Below the pieces are notes generated by a model. That model saw only the letters and a program-made list of their open reading frames with translations, searched no databases and was not told the origin of the DNA. Position numbers and translations under genes: made by a program. From Trichopria drosophilae (taxonomy: Eukaryota; Arthropoda; Insecta; Hymenoptera; Diapriidae): DNA of 64,000 nt. The stretch covers positions 44,391,001 to 44,455,000 of the forward strand of contig CM059583.1 of the NCBI GenBank assembly GCA_030407085.1, in the 5' to 3' direction. Of this stretch, positions 1 through 9,600 are shown piece after piece. The first letter of the stretch is position 1. Each line of letters starts with the position of its first letter.

Positions 1-90
1 CGGCGAAACGCACAGAACAACGTAATGACAAGAAACGGAGCACAGTGAAGGTGGCGGGAGAAGTGGCGCCAAAAATTCGAAAATTAAAAA

Positions 91-438
91 TCACTGTGGC
101 GAAATTAGCAGTAACAACGGTACTACGTAATTGATATAGAGGACGAGACAGCGAAATACAATTATGTATCTATTGTTTGTTTGTCCTCTATCGTAATACA
201 AGAATTGTTCATCATTGTACGAGTTTTTGTAGCATTCTGGTATAATTAACTCATCTCTTTTGTTCGGAGTCATAAATGGTGGATAAGTCTTTATTCTGGT
301 CCGTTGAATGGTGCGTGGCATTGAGGAAAAATTTGGCAATTCGACCACGGTGCTTGTCGAAGCGCTTACAATAGTTTGTTGTATTATGTTGCGTGGTTTA
401 TCATCAGATGTTTTTGCCAATTTTTTCGATTCGTGCAT
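91..438 (-). pseudogene. N-terminal scrap of a MULE-type transposase
   Basis: The 115-codon frame holds a pattern I recognise from proteins carrying a FLYWCH/MULE transposase unit in insects: a short 'KPRNII' start, an 'RTIQRTR' basic block, then 'LIIPECYKN', 'EQFLYYDRG' and 'RYIIVF'. In that family this segment lies just before the DDE transposase core. Here the match stops after 'IIVF' (about residue 93) and the tail is a hydrophobic stretch encoded by AT-rich DNA. No catalytic core is visible on either side, so this is a truncated relic. The family call is by motif recall; the truncation is seen directly. Confidence 0.5.
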
Positions 439-785
439 AATTTTTTTATATTCTATTTTTCCAATGTCTGGAGCGTGTGTGTGAGTAGTACTTTCTTTAA
501 TGACATTACCTTAATGTAAACCAAATTATATGTAATGATGTATATTTTAGAAAAAAAAATTCATCAATTATATATTTAGTTAAAATGTAACATGATATAG
601 ATATAAGAAATTTTGTGTTGGGAAAGCATTTAATAAATAAAAAGTGATTAAAATAATGTTTAATAATATTTTGCAGGAAATTGTGTAGCTTTAGTTGTTG
701 TTGTGTTTCTCGTTTTACCTGTTTTGATCATCGATGTCGTTTCTGCAAATGCTTTGCATTTTTTTGCAGTAAATTCATTTCTATA

Positions 786-936
786 CTCTCTAAATCTGAA
801 TCAGCGAAAACCGCTGCGAATCAGCGATAAATATACCGCTAATCAAATCAGCGGTATACTTATCGCTGATTTGCAGCGTATATACGCTGATTCGCAGCGG
901 TTCTCGCTGATTTCGCTGATTCAGATTTAGAGAGTG
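786..936. mobile_element. TA-flanked palindromic MITE built from an AATCAGCG motif
   Basis: The two ends are inverted copies: CTCTCTAAATCTGAATCAGCG-like at the left and its complement ending GAGAGTG at the right. TA lies directly outside both ends (784-785 and 937-938), as expected for Tc1/mariner-type insertion. Inside, the octamer AATCAGCG (or its complement CGCTGATT) recurs many times in both orientations, so nearly the whole element can fold back. It encodes nothing. Confidence 0.7.
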
Positions 937-974
937 TATAATAGAATTGTTGTTTCTAATTTTTTTTTAATTAA

Positions 975-1131
975 ACGCATTCGATGTTTTTTTGTGATGA
1001 AGTGATCATGTGCTGAAATTTTTGTGTTGAAATGGTCATATGTTGAAAAGTCGTGTGTTGAACTGTCGTGTGTTGAATTTTTGTGATGAAACGTCGTTTG
1101 TTGAAAAGTGGTGTGTTGAAAAGTCGTGGTA
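975..1131. repeat. degenerate 15-16 bp minisatellite
   Basis: About nine imperfect copies of a GTGTTGAAAAGTCGT-like unit run head to tail. The apparent minus-strand frame here (a His/Thr/Phe-rich peptide) is a by-product of the repeat and is not a gene. Confidence 0.75.
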
Positions 1132-1906
1132 CCGACAATTTGTAATTTTCGGAACAGACTGTTTCTTTTGAGCAACAGTCTGTCTCGATTGTGCCAAATT
1201 TGACGCTACTAAGTTTTCATTCTATGAAATTCCGAGCGCAGATCTTGATTTTAGATATCGCCCTTCAACGTCACAAAAAGCTCACTTTCGAATGGAGGTT
1301 AACCAGATTGGTTCCGAGCGCGGGGAATTGGAGTCTGACTCAGATTCGTCGGTACTGGCTTCCTGGTGTTAGATAAGTTCAAAGTGAGAGTGAGGTACCT
1401 ATTCGATCCTCAGAAAGCTCCCTCTCTTAGATGGATAGTAACATGATAGACACATGCTTGCGATTGTGGGCAGCATCGTACATCAAAAAGTATACTTCGT
1501 TATTCGTATCCCTTGTGATTCGGAGTCCTTCGAATACTATATATGGTGTGCTCCGATATTCGTATCCTTCTATTGGCCTCTGGCGAATGAGAAGTCAAGA
1601 GAGTAAGTGCGAGGACGAATCGATTTGAAATCGATTCCTATTCGCTAAATCTTCGTTTCAAAATCGAAAAGTCTTCGTTTGGAATCTTTTAGATCGAAAT
1701 CGTATGGCGATTGCTAAGTAAACGGTCCTTTGTTTTTGAGAAAGACGCTTACAACGCTCCTTGAGGTCCACACACAGACGTTTGAGAAAATATAATAATA
1801 TTTGGTACACATTCTATAGAATGTCGTATTGTGATCGGGGTTTCCGAAGTTCGCTTTGGCAATTGATATTTGAAGAAAACATGACGGCGATTGATTATTG
1901 ACTTTA
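1132..1906. other. no gene seen
   Basis: Mixed-composition sequence up to the left end of the THAP transposon. Only short, unsupported frames are present. TA at 1905-1906 is the left target-site copy of that transposon. Confidence 0.5.
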
Positions 1907-2536
1907 CACGGAGAGAAAAGTTAGGTATTTTTTGCTAGACACTCCGGTAATTTTCGCGGGAGTATCGCCGGCAGTCTACATACTGCAGAAATTACAGGAG
2001 TCGCCTATAAGAGTATGTGTACGACATAAAGTGGCGCCGTCTGGTGGGCAATTGGTGAGATTCTCGGGTTCCTTTTTACATGTAATGTGTATTATGAAAA
2101 TTTTAAAAAAATTTATTATTACAAGAAAGGAGGTTGATATAAGTGTTTAATAATATTTTAGTAAAGTTTTTTGGGGAATTAGCCATTCCATTGAATTTTT
2201 ATTACCAACGATAAAATGTTTTTAAAAAATGTTATTCCACAGTTAAATAAATTTTATTTCTCATTATATTTAGAAGCTTTGTGTGAAGAGGAGAAAGAAA
2301 ATTAAAAATTTATTATTCAATTATTTCAAGATTGTGTTTTGTTTGTTTACAGTTGAACTGCATACATTATACATATACGTTGTTAATTAAGTGCTGTAAG
2401 AAAAATGTGATTAATGAGTTAAATATTCAGTTACTTTAAATACATTTATTTTAACAGTTTACATGTAAAAAATGTTCTTATTTATTACCTATTAAATACG
2501 TGACATTATTCTACTACAATAAATAAATACATAATT

Positions 2537-3811
2537 TTATGTATCATTCGTTTTTAAAATAGGAGGCTGCAAATTGACTAATACACAAGTCATAAATACA
2601 ATTTGATCGGCATATGGTAACATAGGAAAACTAAATTTTGACAGAATGCGATACGTTTTGATTCTCTGCATAATTCTTTCAATATGAATTCGTGTGCTAT
2701 CGACTTTTTGAGTTTCCTGAACTTCTTCTGCCGAAATATGATTATTTCGCAGAAAAAGAGGCATCACAACCAAGATTCCTTTACCGGTATCATCTAATTC
2801 TGTCTTTATTTCAGGAAATCCTTTATCGGCAAGAACGACATCACCTGGCTCCAAAAAATTTAAGAACCCAGATTGGTTTGTTATCTGAGCATCAGTAGTT
2901 CGTCCACCAAAGCATTTCGACATAAATGAAATAAATCCATTTGGTGTGCATCCCACCAGAACTTTTAAAGTATATCCCTTTTTATATTGGGAATAAAAAT
3001 GTACACGTTGTGAAACTAGTGGCGTTTGCTCTACTGGAAACTCAGTGCAGTCAATAATGACACGACAGTTCTTGTCAGACTGCTTAAAACTGTCTGGCAT
3101 TGTCGACTGAATGGTTTCTTTCGGAGGCCACATGACAAATTTAGCACATGCTTGCGATAAACAGTCCAGAACTGAATAAAACATTCTGGAGACTGTTGTT
3201 CGGTGAACACCAAATAAAACACCAAGCGACGAAAAAGAAAGTCCAAGTTTCATTTTAAATAAAAATATTAATAATGGATTTTCATTTTTCATGACCGATG
3301 TATCGCATTCTATCAGAACTTTCAGTAACAGATTGAATGATGCAAAGCTGACTCCTGCAAGATCAATCAAGTCTTGATCATCTGTTATTGAAGTTAACCC
3401 GTGAAAACCTGATTTACACTTAAGTAAAGATTCACTATTTACCTCAGTTGGATTCGGACCGACTATTTTATCAGCGAAGAAAATAGTCTCACCACAACCT
3501 CGATCAACGCAGTCTTTCTTTTTCGCAAAGATTTTCTTTTTCGATGACACTGGGATGCAGGCTTGTGTTTCAGCGACTGAAACTCCTCCATCACTGTATC
3601 GATTGCACATGAAAATGTTTATATCACTAGTCGAATCGTCTAAGAAATCTACTTGGGTTCCGACACTTTGTGATGTACATTCTGGTGAAACATCCATATC
3701 AGTAGCAACTAATTGTTCGGGTTGGATTACTTGCGACTGAATTTCCACTGTAGGTTTGAATGAGCAGATTGAGACTCCGACGGTAGATTTCAAATTTCGA
3801 TCCATGGTTCC
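2537..3811 (-). CDS. DDE transposase exon of the THAP transposon
   Basis: A 422-codon open frame from ATG at 3805, with no internal stop. Just upstream on the minus strand is TTTCAG/GGAACCATGG, a good splice acceptor, so the frame is a downstream exon rather than the whole gene. Residues 1-130 are a low-complexity Ser/Thr-rich linker. About residues 150-215 contain 'LGVLFGVHRTTVSRMF', the helix-turn-helix typical of DDE_Tnp_4 transposases. The catalytic acidic residues are visible in order: Asp in 'VIIDCTEF', Asp in 'VVLADKGF' and Glu in 'IHIERIMQR'. The length and intact core fit a recently active transposase. The role, cutting and joining of the element ends in the nucleus, is inferred from the family. 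Confidence 0.85.
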   Translation of the reverse strand, partial: GTMDRNLKSTVGVSICSFKPTVEIQSQVIQPEQLVATDMDVSPECTSQSVGTQVDFLDDSTSDINIFMCNRYSDGGVSVAETQACIPVSSKKKIFAKKKDCVDRGCGETIFFADKIVGPNPTEVNSESLLKCKSGFHGLTSITDDQDLIDLAGVSFASFNLLLKVLIECDTSVMKNENPLLIFLFKMKLGLSFSSLGVLFGVHRTTVSRMFYSVLDCLSQACAKFVMWPPKETIQSTMPDSFKQSDKNCRVIIDCTEFPVEQTPLVSQRVHFYSQYKKGYTLKVLVGCTPNGFISFMSKCFGGRTTDAQITNQSGFLNFLEPGDVVLADKGFPEIKTELDDTGKGILVVMPLFLRNNHISAEEVQETQKVDSTRIHIERIMQRIKTYRILSKFSFPMLPYADQIVFMTCVLVNLQPPILKTNDT

Positions 3812-4259
3812 CTGAAACCCAAAAAATAAAGATACTATTAAAAAATTATACTTCTATAAACTAAAAAATAAGAAAGTTTACATAAACTTCTTTAATTTCT
3901 CTTTAAAATATCTGTAATGAAAATGATAAGTTAAGTTGTTGAATATCAAGTGACAATAATTTATTTGAAATTAATTCGTTATTGGCTATGAACCCGATAT
4001 GTACTGTAATTACATTAAGCGTTCCGAGGAAAACATTCATTTGCAGAGGTTAGGTATGCACACATGTGACATTGAACTAACAAAGGAGGCATTAAGTACC
4101 ATTATCATTTTTCTAAAGATCGTCTGATTAAATACGAACACAGAAGATAATAGTTGATGTTTGCGAATACACACCGAACACGACGGAAGATCGTAATGCA
4201 TATCAACGTCATGCAATTTTGTCTTGATTTTTCTGTGCTGGTAGTTGGACCATATTCCT

Positions 4260-4396
4260 TGAGAAAAATTGATGGTATAAAACTCGGGCTTCGAGGATTA
4301 TTTTCGAAGTTTATTTAGTTCGACTGTTTATTCCCAATAAAGTGTCTGCTGCATATCCGAGATGACGTAGTTGGTTCCCATGCAGATCCATCAGCA
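4260..4396 (-). pseudogene. second half of the THAP domain, broken by an in-frame TAA
   Basis: The minus strand encodes 'DGSAWEPTTSSRICSRHF', the conserved C-terminal half of a THAP domain (Trp-x-Pro, then Cys-Ser-x-His-Phe), and further on 'SPSFIPSIF' in the same frame, which resembles the closing segment of the domain. Between them a TAA at 4315-4317 interrupts the frame. I cannot place an AG acceptor at the start of this exon; the expected junction sits at an AT-rich run, so the acceptor may also be mutated. The stop is a direct observation; loss of function is inferred. Confidence 0.65.
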
Positions 4397-4477
4397 ATTT
4401 AATAAGTATATTTATTACTTAAAAATCTATAGAAACAAACTTCATATTACATACATTGTAATTGCTATGGTACTTAC

Positions 4478-4632
4478 TTAACTCTTTTAACATCTTTTAA
4501 CCATTTTTCTCGTTGTATGGAACGATAATTTCTCACCGGCCAAGTATAAAATATTTTTCCTGGTGGTGCATTAACGTTATTATTTCTGCAGCCCACCACG
4601 CAGCAGAACTTCGATGCTCTTTTCGCAGTCAT
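4478..4632 (-). CDS. THAP-domain first coding exon of the transposase gene
   Basis: Reading from ATG at 4632, the minus strand gives 51 codons beginning MTAKRASKFC, with the hallmarks of a THAP zinc finger: a C-x(4)-C pair in 'CVVGCRNNN', a Pro-rich loop, 'FYTWPV' and 'REKWLKDVKRV'. The exon ends at 4478 before GTAAGT (4477-4472), a strong donor. THAP domains in transposases bind the subterminal DNA of their own element. The frame is too short to stand out as an ORF. Confidence 0.75.
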
Positions 4633-5567
4633 AATACTGCTTTACTCCGTTTTCAGTGTATAGGTTATGTTTACTTCTTCAAACTTATTTATGTACAATC
4701 CGTTTCACATAGAAGTTTATCGGCAGAGGTGTTTAAAAATAAACATTTTAAGAATTTAAATACTTTCAGGTTTCTTTTGATATTATTGCAAGCACTACTT
4801 GACTTTCTAATAAATGTTCCCCAATAGATATAAACATTGATACGTGCTATTACACCCGACAGTTTCCAAATTCTGCCGCTAGTTTCGCAACAATCTTCTT
4901 CCTCCTCTCTTCCATAAAGGATACAGGATGGCTTAAAGTAGAACTCGGCTTAGATGAATATGATAAAGAATATAGGATTATTCAGCAGAATCTGCAGAAC
5001 TTATTAAAGAGAAAATTAGCGAATTCTTTAAAAACTTCCGTTCAGTATTATAATTTTAGGTTACGTGCATTACATGTGTATTGCTAGGATTTATTAAAGT
5101 AATTTTACAGTATATAGAAACCATGTAAACTGAAATACTAGTGATAATCGTGGAAAATTTATACTTTTGACTGTAAAATATAAAGTAAGTATATATATAA
5201 AGTAAATTCCAATAGCAACAATTCGTGACATATTCTACACACACGCATATCCACTCGGTATATTACTTACCCTCGAATCGTTGAACAAATCGTTCTAACT
5301 TCCACGAAATTAAAATGTTTTTCACAAATATATCCATTACATATGGTTTTCAGAGAATTTTTCACATCACATACAGGCAAGCACACCGGTTGTCGCGGGA
5401 AAACCACATTGCACTTGGAATGTTGGTATTACTGCGTCGACGCTGCACTCATTGGGAGAAACTGCTGTAATAACTGCAGTATTCAAATATTGCGTTTACC
5501 TTACTCGGTACCGGTGAATTTACAAACGAAAATAAGATGAAATTTGCGGGACTTTTCTCTCCGTGTA

Positions 5568-6779
5568 TCATGTAGATTAAAGACATTTGATTTGTTTTTA
5601 AATATGGAAACAAAGTAGCACGATGAATGTACTATGGCAATACAATATAAACAGCGCTTGCCTCTATTTTAAGAAATGTAATTTGGTACACATCGAAAAC
5701 GATTCACAAACGTAATCGGATAAGTTGAAAAGGCAAGGAAAATCAATTGTTCGCGAAAAGGAAAAATAACATCGTCTCGACAACTTGAAGTGAAAGGTTG
5801 TCGTTATTTCCGGCCACTTGAAGAGAGTCGTAATCCGAAATATTATTCAAGGGAATTTATTTCATCACGTGATGGGTTTTCTCCAGATTTTCACCCGATT
5901 TCAAACGAGGTCGGTGACTATATCGGTGAGGAATCATTTTGAAAGATGTCAAAAAAATATGTTTCATTGACAATTATTTGATCAATCGACCGAGACCGAC
6001 AATTGAAATTTTTGTATTCCTGGCTGCCTTAACTTTCGTTCGGTGATTTTATGAACGCCGTGTGTGACATGGAATGATTCCGCCGAAAATCCGTGTAATC
6101 ATCAGAGTAACGCAACTTGTAAATAAATAATTGTTATAGCTGGCTGCATGAGATGTGGTGATTTATACATTGTCATTGCGCGATGTGTCCGTACTGATTG
6201 CAGAGCTATATGGTTACTGATTGCGAATTTCTCGATGATGATTCTAAAGAGGGGGGAGCAGTAATACAGTATGCAATACGAGGTCTTGTGAGAATGTACA
6301 TCTTCGTTATAAGACTGACTTGAGTGACTTACATCATTCCTATGAAAATCTCGACTTGTTTATCGTAGTAATTGTTTCATAGAATATGAATGGTATTTTG
6401 AGGAGCTTGAGTAGTATTTGTGTAGTATTACAGACATCTGTAAGCCTCTTACATTGATAGCGCACATCTTTTGGCATAGTATATGCCCTCTTCTGACTTT
6501 GCTTTATGATTATTAAGTTTGCCTTTGTTTTTGATATTATTTAAGTAATCCTGCCGTAGTTAGTGTAGACGTAACTACTGATGACCCCGAAATAACTGTG
6601 ATGTGAAATGTCGCATGATATTGTTGTGGGTTTGAATTTATGGAAATGCTAATTGGAAGCTGTATTGGTGGAGTCGTATGTAATAATATTAGCGGATTGG
6701 AAATGGACGAGTAAGAAATTGTAATTTGTTGCCGAGTTATAATCATGGCATCATCTGATGATCTACTGAAGGTCTAATA
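5568..6779. other. no gene seen
   Basis: Non-repetitive-looking sequence of mixed composition between the THAP transposon and the CXC-type relic. The short frames here show no family pattern. Confidence 0.5.
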
Positions 6780-7720
6780 TTGAAGGAGTGTTGGGACAGT
6801 CAACTACACTAGAATCTAAGCAAGCAGAGCTGCAGTATAAACCCGTTTTTCTGTAGCCACAATTAATTTCGCATCCACTTTTGCAGCTACGGAATAACGT
6901 TCGTAGCAGTTTCTCGGAGCCGGACTCTCGGTAACGGTGACAGGGTGAAGAACATCCATTTTCATCCATCCCCATTCTTGAGGTTCTAAGTACCGACCTA
7001 ACCACTGTTGCACTTGCAGGAGTAATCTTTTGAAATGTTGCAGTGCTGCGTTGCTAGTAAGCGGTAAATATGCAAGAGTCATTTTTCTTCGCTTCGAAAC
7101 GCCTCTGACAAAACTTTTATATCTATATTCATTTAAATCTGCTTCCGATTTCGAAGCGCCGTATAATGCCAAAATGCACTTAACACCAGCTTGAAAAATG
7201 TCCTCCTCGCTGCTATTTTCATTATAAAAGTTTTGCGCCATCTCTTGCAGTTCTTCATTGTTTTCAAATTTTTTGATAAACGTATTTTTACCATGGTTGT
7301 AAAAGGCTGAAGACGTATCGCATCCGATGAAGGCATGTAAAGAGAGAATGAAATTTCTGGAATGTGGATACGATCTCAACGGGTCAGTTGAAAGATAAAT
7401 ACTTCTTTCCACTATTCCTCTTCCTAGTTTTAGGAAATACACTTCTCTGTTGTGAGGACATAGTGCAAACAGTATAACAAGTACGTCAATATCTCGGAAA
7501 CTATGACCGGCTTTGAATTCGTTATATTAAGCGCAGTCTCAACAATTGAAGTACTGCATCGTCAGGCCCTTGAGTTACAGAGATGTTATTAGCTTTTAAT
7601 GTATCTGTTAATAATGTTATGAATGAAGTTTTGTTCTTTTGGTTGGAGAGAAATTTCTCTTATGCAAGTGTGAGCAGCATATCCTGATTAAACAAAATTA
7701 CTGAGCAATGTTGTTTGCGA
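6780..7720 (-). pseudogene. frameshifted C-terminal part of a large CXC-type repeat protein
   Basis: The main frame (7442-6816) contains 'LHAFIGCDTSSAF', 'LQVQQWLGRYL' and 'PQEWGWMKMD', a constellation I know from large repetitive arthropod proteins that end in a Tesmin/TSO1-like CXC cysteine cluster; their function is unknown and they behave like mobile-element genes. The cysteine cluster (CKSGCEINC...TGLYCSSAC) is present but in another frame, so there is a frameshift near 6917. The frame extends upstream without a start as 'DIDVLVILFALCPHN', then continues in a third frame ('SFITLLTDTLKANN', 'VTQGPDDAV') and a fourth ('GYAAHTCIREI') to about 7705. At least three shifts make this a dead fragment. 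Confidence 0.7.
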
Positions 7721-8080
7721 CTTCGACGAATTCTTTCAGCTGATTTGATGCTGTTCGAACTCTAACCATCAAAAATATAACACAGGTCTACAAAAAAGAG
7801 GATTTTCGATGTTGTTGGGAAGCTGTGGGTCATTTCTGACATAATTGTATGCGTAGAATCCAAACTCGAAGTCACAAATGGTCCATCACGTCAAGTTTTT
7901 GAGATATTTGAGGTCATGTACTCGAAAAACGCGTTATTTTGCTATGTTTGAGGTTACGTACAAAACGCAACAGTTTTTGTTGGCCTTCTGTACTATTTGC
8001 ATCTTTTGGAACTACCTTTACCCTTCAAAATGATGTTTTATTCGATCACCTAAGATTTTTTCTTACAGATCTGTAGAAAA
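7721..8080. other. no gene seen
   Basis: Possibly more upstream relic of the CXC-type protein, but I cannot read any conserved block here. Confidence 0.35.
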
Positions 8081-8212
8081 CCAAAGCATGGGCAATATAT
8101 TGGCAGTATATTGGCCATTGCAATTGGCAACATATTGCACATACTATTGCCAATATATGGGTAATATCGTGGAAAACCAACATTTCCAATATATTGCTAA
8201 TATATTGCTAAA
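8081..8212. repeat. array of CAATATATTG palindromes
   Basis: The self-complementary CAATATATTG and close variants occur about eight times in roughly 130 bp, interspersed with single-base variants such as CAGTATATTGG. The design matches the other short-motif palindromic arrays in this window. Confidence 0.6.
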
Positions 8213-8320
8213 ATTAAATTATTTTTAATTAATAAAAAAATATTATATTTAATTTTTCCTTACGAGTACCTAAATTGATTTGTTTCCAAGCTCTCTAAGA
8301 AATTAAAAAAATCTAAACTA

Positions 8321-8387
8321 CCTCAACGAGCTTCGAACCCTGGACCCTTTCTTGCAAAGCACGCGCCTTAACCACATGACCATGCCC
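8321..8387 (-). ncRNA. tRNA-like Pol III unit, left arm
   Basis: On the minus strand the sequence has an A-box-like TGGTTAAGGCG, a CTTTGCAAG anticodon-loop-like segment and a B-box GGGTTCGAAGC (the right-arm copy reads GGGTTCGAATC). A T-run follows at about 8311-8305. The 5' and 3' acceptor halves do not pair well, so this is tRNA-derived and not a working tRNA gene. Confidence 0.5.
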
Positions 8388-8400
8388 GACGTTCCAAATT

Positions 8401-8689
8401 CCCTGGTAGAAATGTTGACAGTTATCCTTACCAGTTTCTGTTCAGGTAATGTAACGTCGCGGACAAGCAGGCCCTGGCCAGGAACTGCCAGAGGCCTGTC
8501 CCGTGCCTGGTCGGAGATTCACACGCCACTGGGTGTAAGCAATCATAACCTTAAAATCTTCTGCAAAAGAGGTTAATGGCCAGGCACGGGGCAGGCCCGT
8601 GACAGTTCCTGGGCAGGGCCTGCTTGTCCGCGGCGTTACATTACCTGATCAGAAACTGGTCAGGATAACTGTCAAAATTTCTACCAGGG
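8401..8689. mobile_element. nested MITE with ~110-bp terminal inverted repeats
   Basis: Begins CCCTGGTAGAAAT and ends with its complement; about 110 bp at each end are inverted copies. It interrupts the left arm of the foldback, and the intact right arm shows the empty target. Comparison gives a TT duplication (8399-8400 and 8690-8691). It is GC-richer than its surroundings and non-coding. Confidence 0.8.
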
Positions 8690-9496
8690 TTCTTCCAAAA
8701 ATAATGAATAATTGAAACCTAGATTCTATATTTATTTTTCCTCGATGTATAATGTTTAATACAAAGCGTATAAATTAATATTATCCATAAATATATGAGG
8801 CGTTGCGTGCAAAAACAACCTAACCCGGTGTAGGTTGTTTTTCCGTAAATTATATTATTGGATACAGTGAACCCTTATTAATGAATAGATTGTTTAAAAT
8901 AAACGCAATTGGGAACTCAACGATCTTTTGCGGCATGTTCAATATTATGATCATAATAACAAATCCGTCATGAATGTTAAACAATATTATCGATTTCAAT
9001 CATTGTAAATGATAGAAAAGTGATTTTAACAATCTGGCGAAAATGTATGGCAACATCTTTGCAAAAAATCGTATAAAGCGTTATACGATAATGGAAAAAT
9101 GCTTAAAGTGAACAAAATAACAAGACATTTTAGTAAGTAATATAAACGAGGCTTAGCAAAATAATCTGAATTGCAGTAGATTTAATTGCAGTAGGAACGT
9201 CGGTGATTCACCGCCTGTGCGACTTGCGTCAAAAGAATACTATTCATTCGAACAATAATGTTAATTGCGTTTATTTTAAACAATCTATTCATTAATAAGG
9301 GTTCACTATATCCAATAATATAATTTACGGAAAAACAACCTAAGCCGGGTTAGGTTGTTTTTGCACGCAACGCCTCATATATTTATGGATAATATTAATT
9401 TATACGCTTTGTATTAAATATTATACATCGAGGAAAAATAAATATAGAATCTAGGTTTCAATTATTCATTATTTTTGGAAGAATTTGCAACGTCGG

Positions 9497-9562
9497 GCAT
9501 GGTCATGTGGTTAAGGCGCGTGCTTTGCAAGAAAGGGTCCAGGGTTCGAATCTCGTCGAGGT
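9497..9562 (+). ncRNA. tRNA-like Pol III unit, right arm
   Basis: Inverted copy of the 8321-8387 unit: A-box-like TGGTTAAGGCG, CTTTGCAAG, then the perfect B-box GGTTCGAATC, followed by TTTTTTT at about 9571-9577. It points outward from the foldback. Confidence 0.5.
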
Positions 9563-9600
9563 AGTTTAGGTTTTTTTAATTTCTTTGAGAGCTTGGAAAC

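Larger units (their letters stand above)
1907..5565 (-). mobile_element. complete THAP/DDE DNA transposon with TA target duplication
   Basis: Both ends carry CACGGAGAGAAAAGT in inverted orientation (1907-1921 and 5551-5565), each abutting a TA (1905-1906, 5566-5567). The 3659-bp element holds a minus-strand gene split by introns: a THAP DNA-binding domain exon (4478-4632), the second half of the THAP domain (about 4260-4396) and a long DDE exon (2537-3811). THAP plus DDE_Tnp_4-type core resembles the IS4EU/ISL2EU branch of the PIF/Harbinger-IS5 clan; this assignment is inferred from domain layout. The ends look complete, but an in-frame stop in the THAP domain suggests the copy cannot mobilise itself. 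Confidence 0.8.
8282..9600. mobile_element. foldback element with an outward tRNA-like unit in each arm
   Basis: Left arm 8282-8910 and right arm 9263-9600 are near-identical inverted copies over 338 bp once the 289-bp nested MITE (8401-8689) is removed from the left arm. The outermost 120 bp of each arm contains a tRNA-like unit (minus strand on the left, plus strand on the right), each followed on its outer side by a run of seven A/T suited to Pol III termination. The 352-bp centre encodes nothing recognisable. No target-site duplication is evident. Confidence 0.7.

Noticed and set aside
927..1175. His/Thr-rich minus-strand frame
   Set aside because: It is the translation of a 15-16 bp minisatellite.
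8321..9562. Functional tRNA-Ala genes
   Set aside because: The anticodon-loop segment looks right but acceptor halves do not pair and the units lie in inverted repeats, so they are tRNA-derived.
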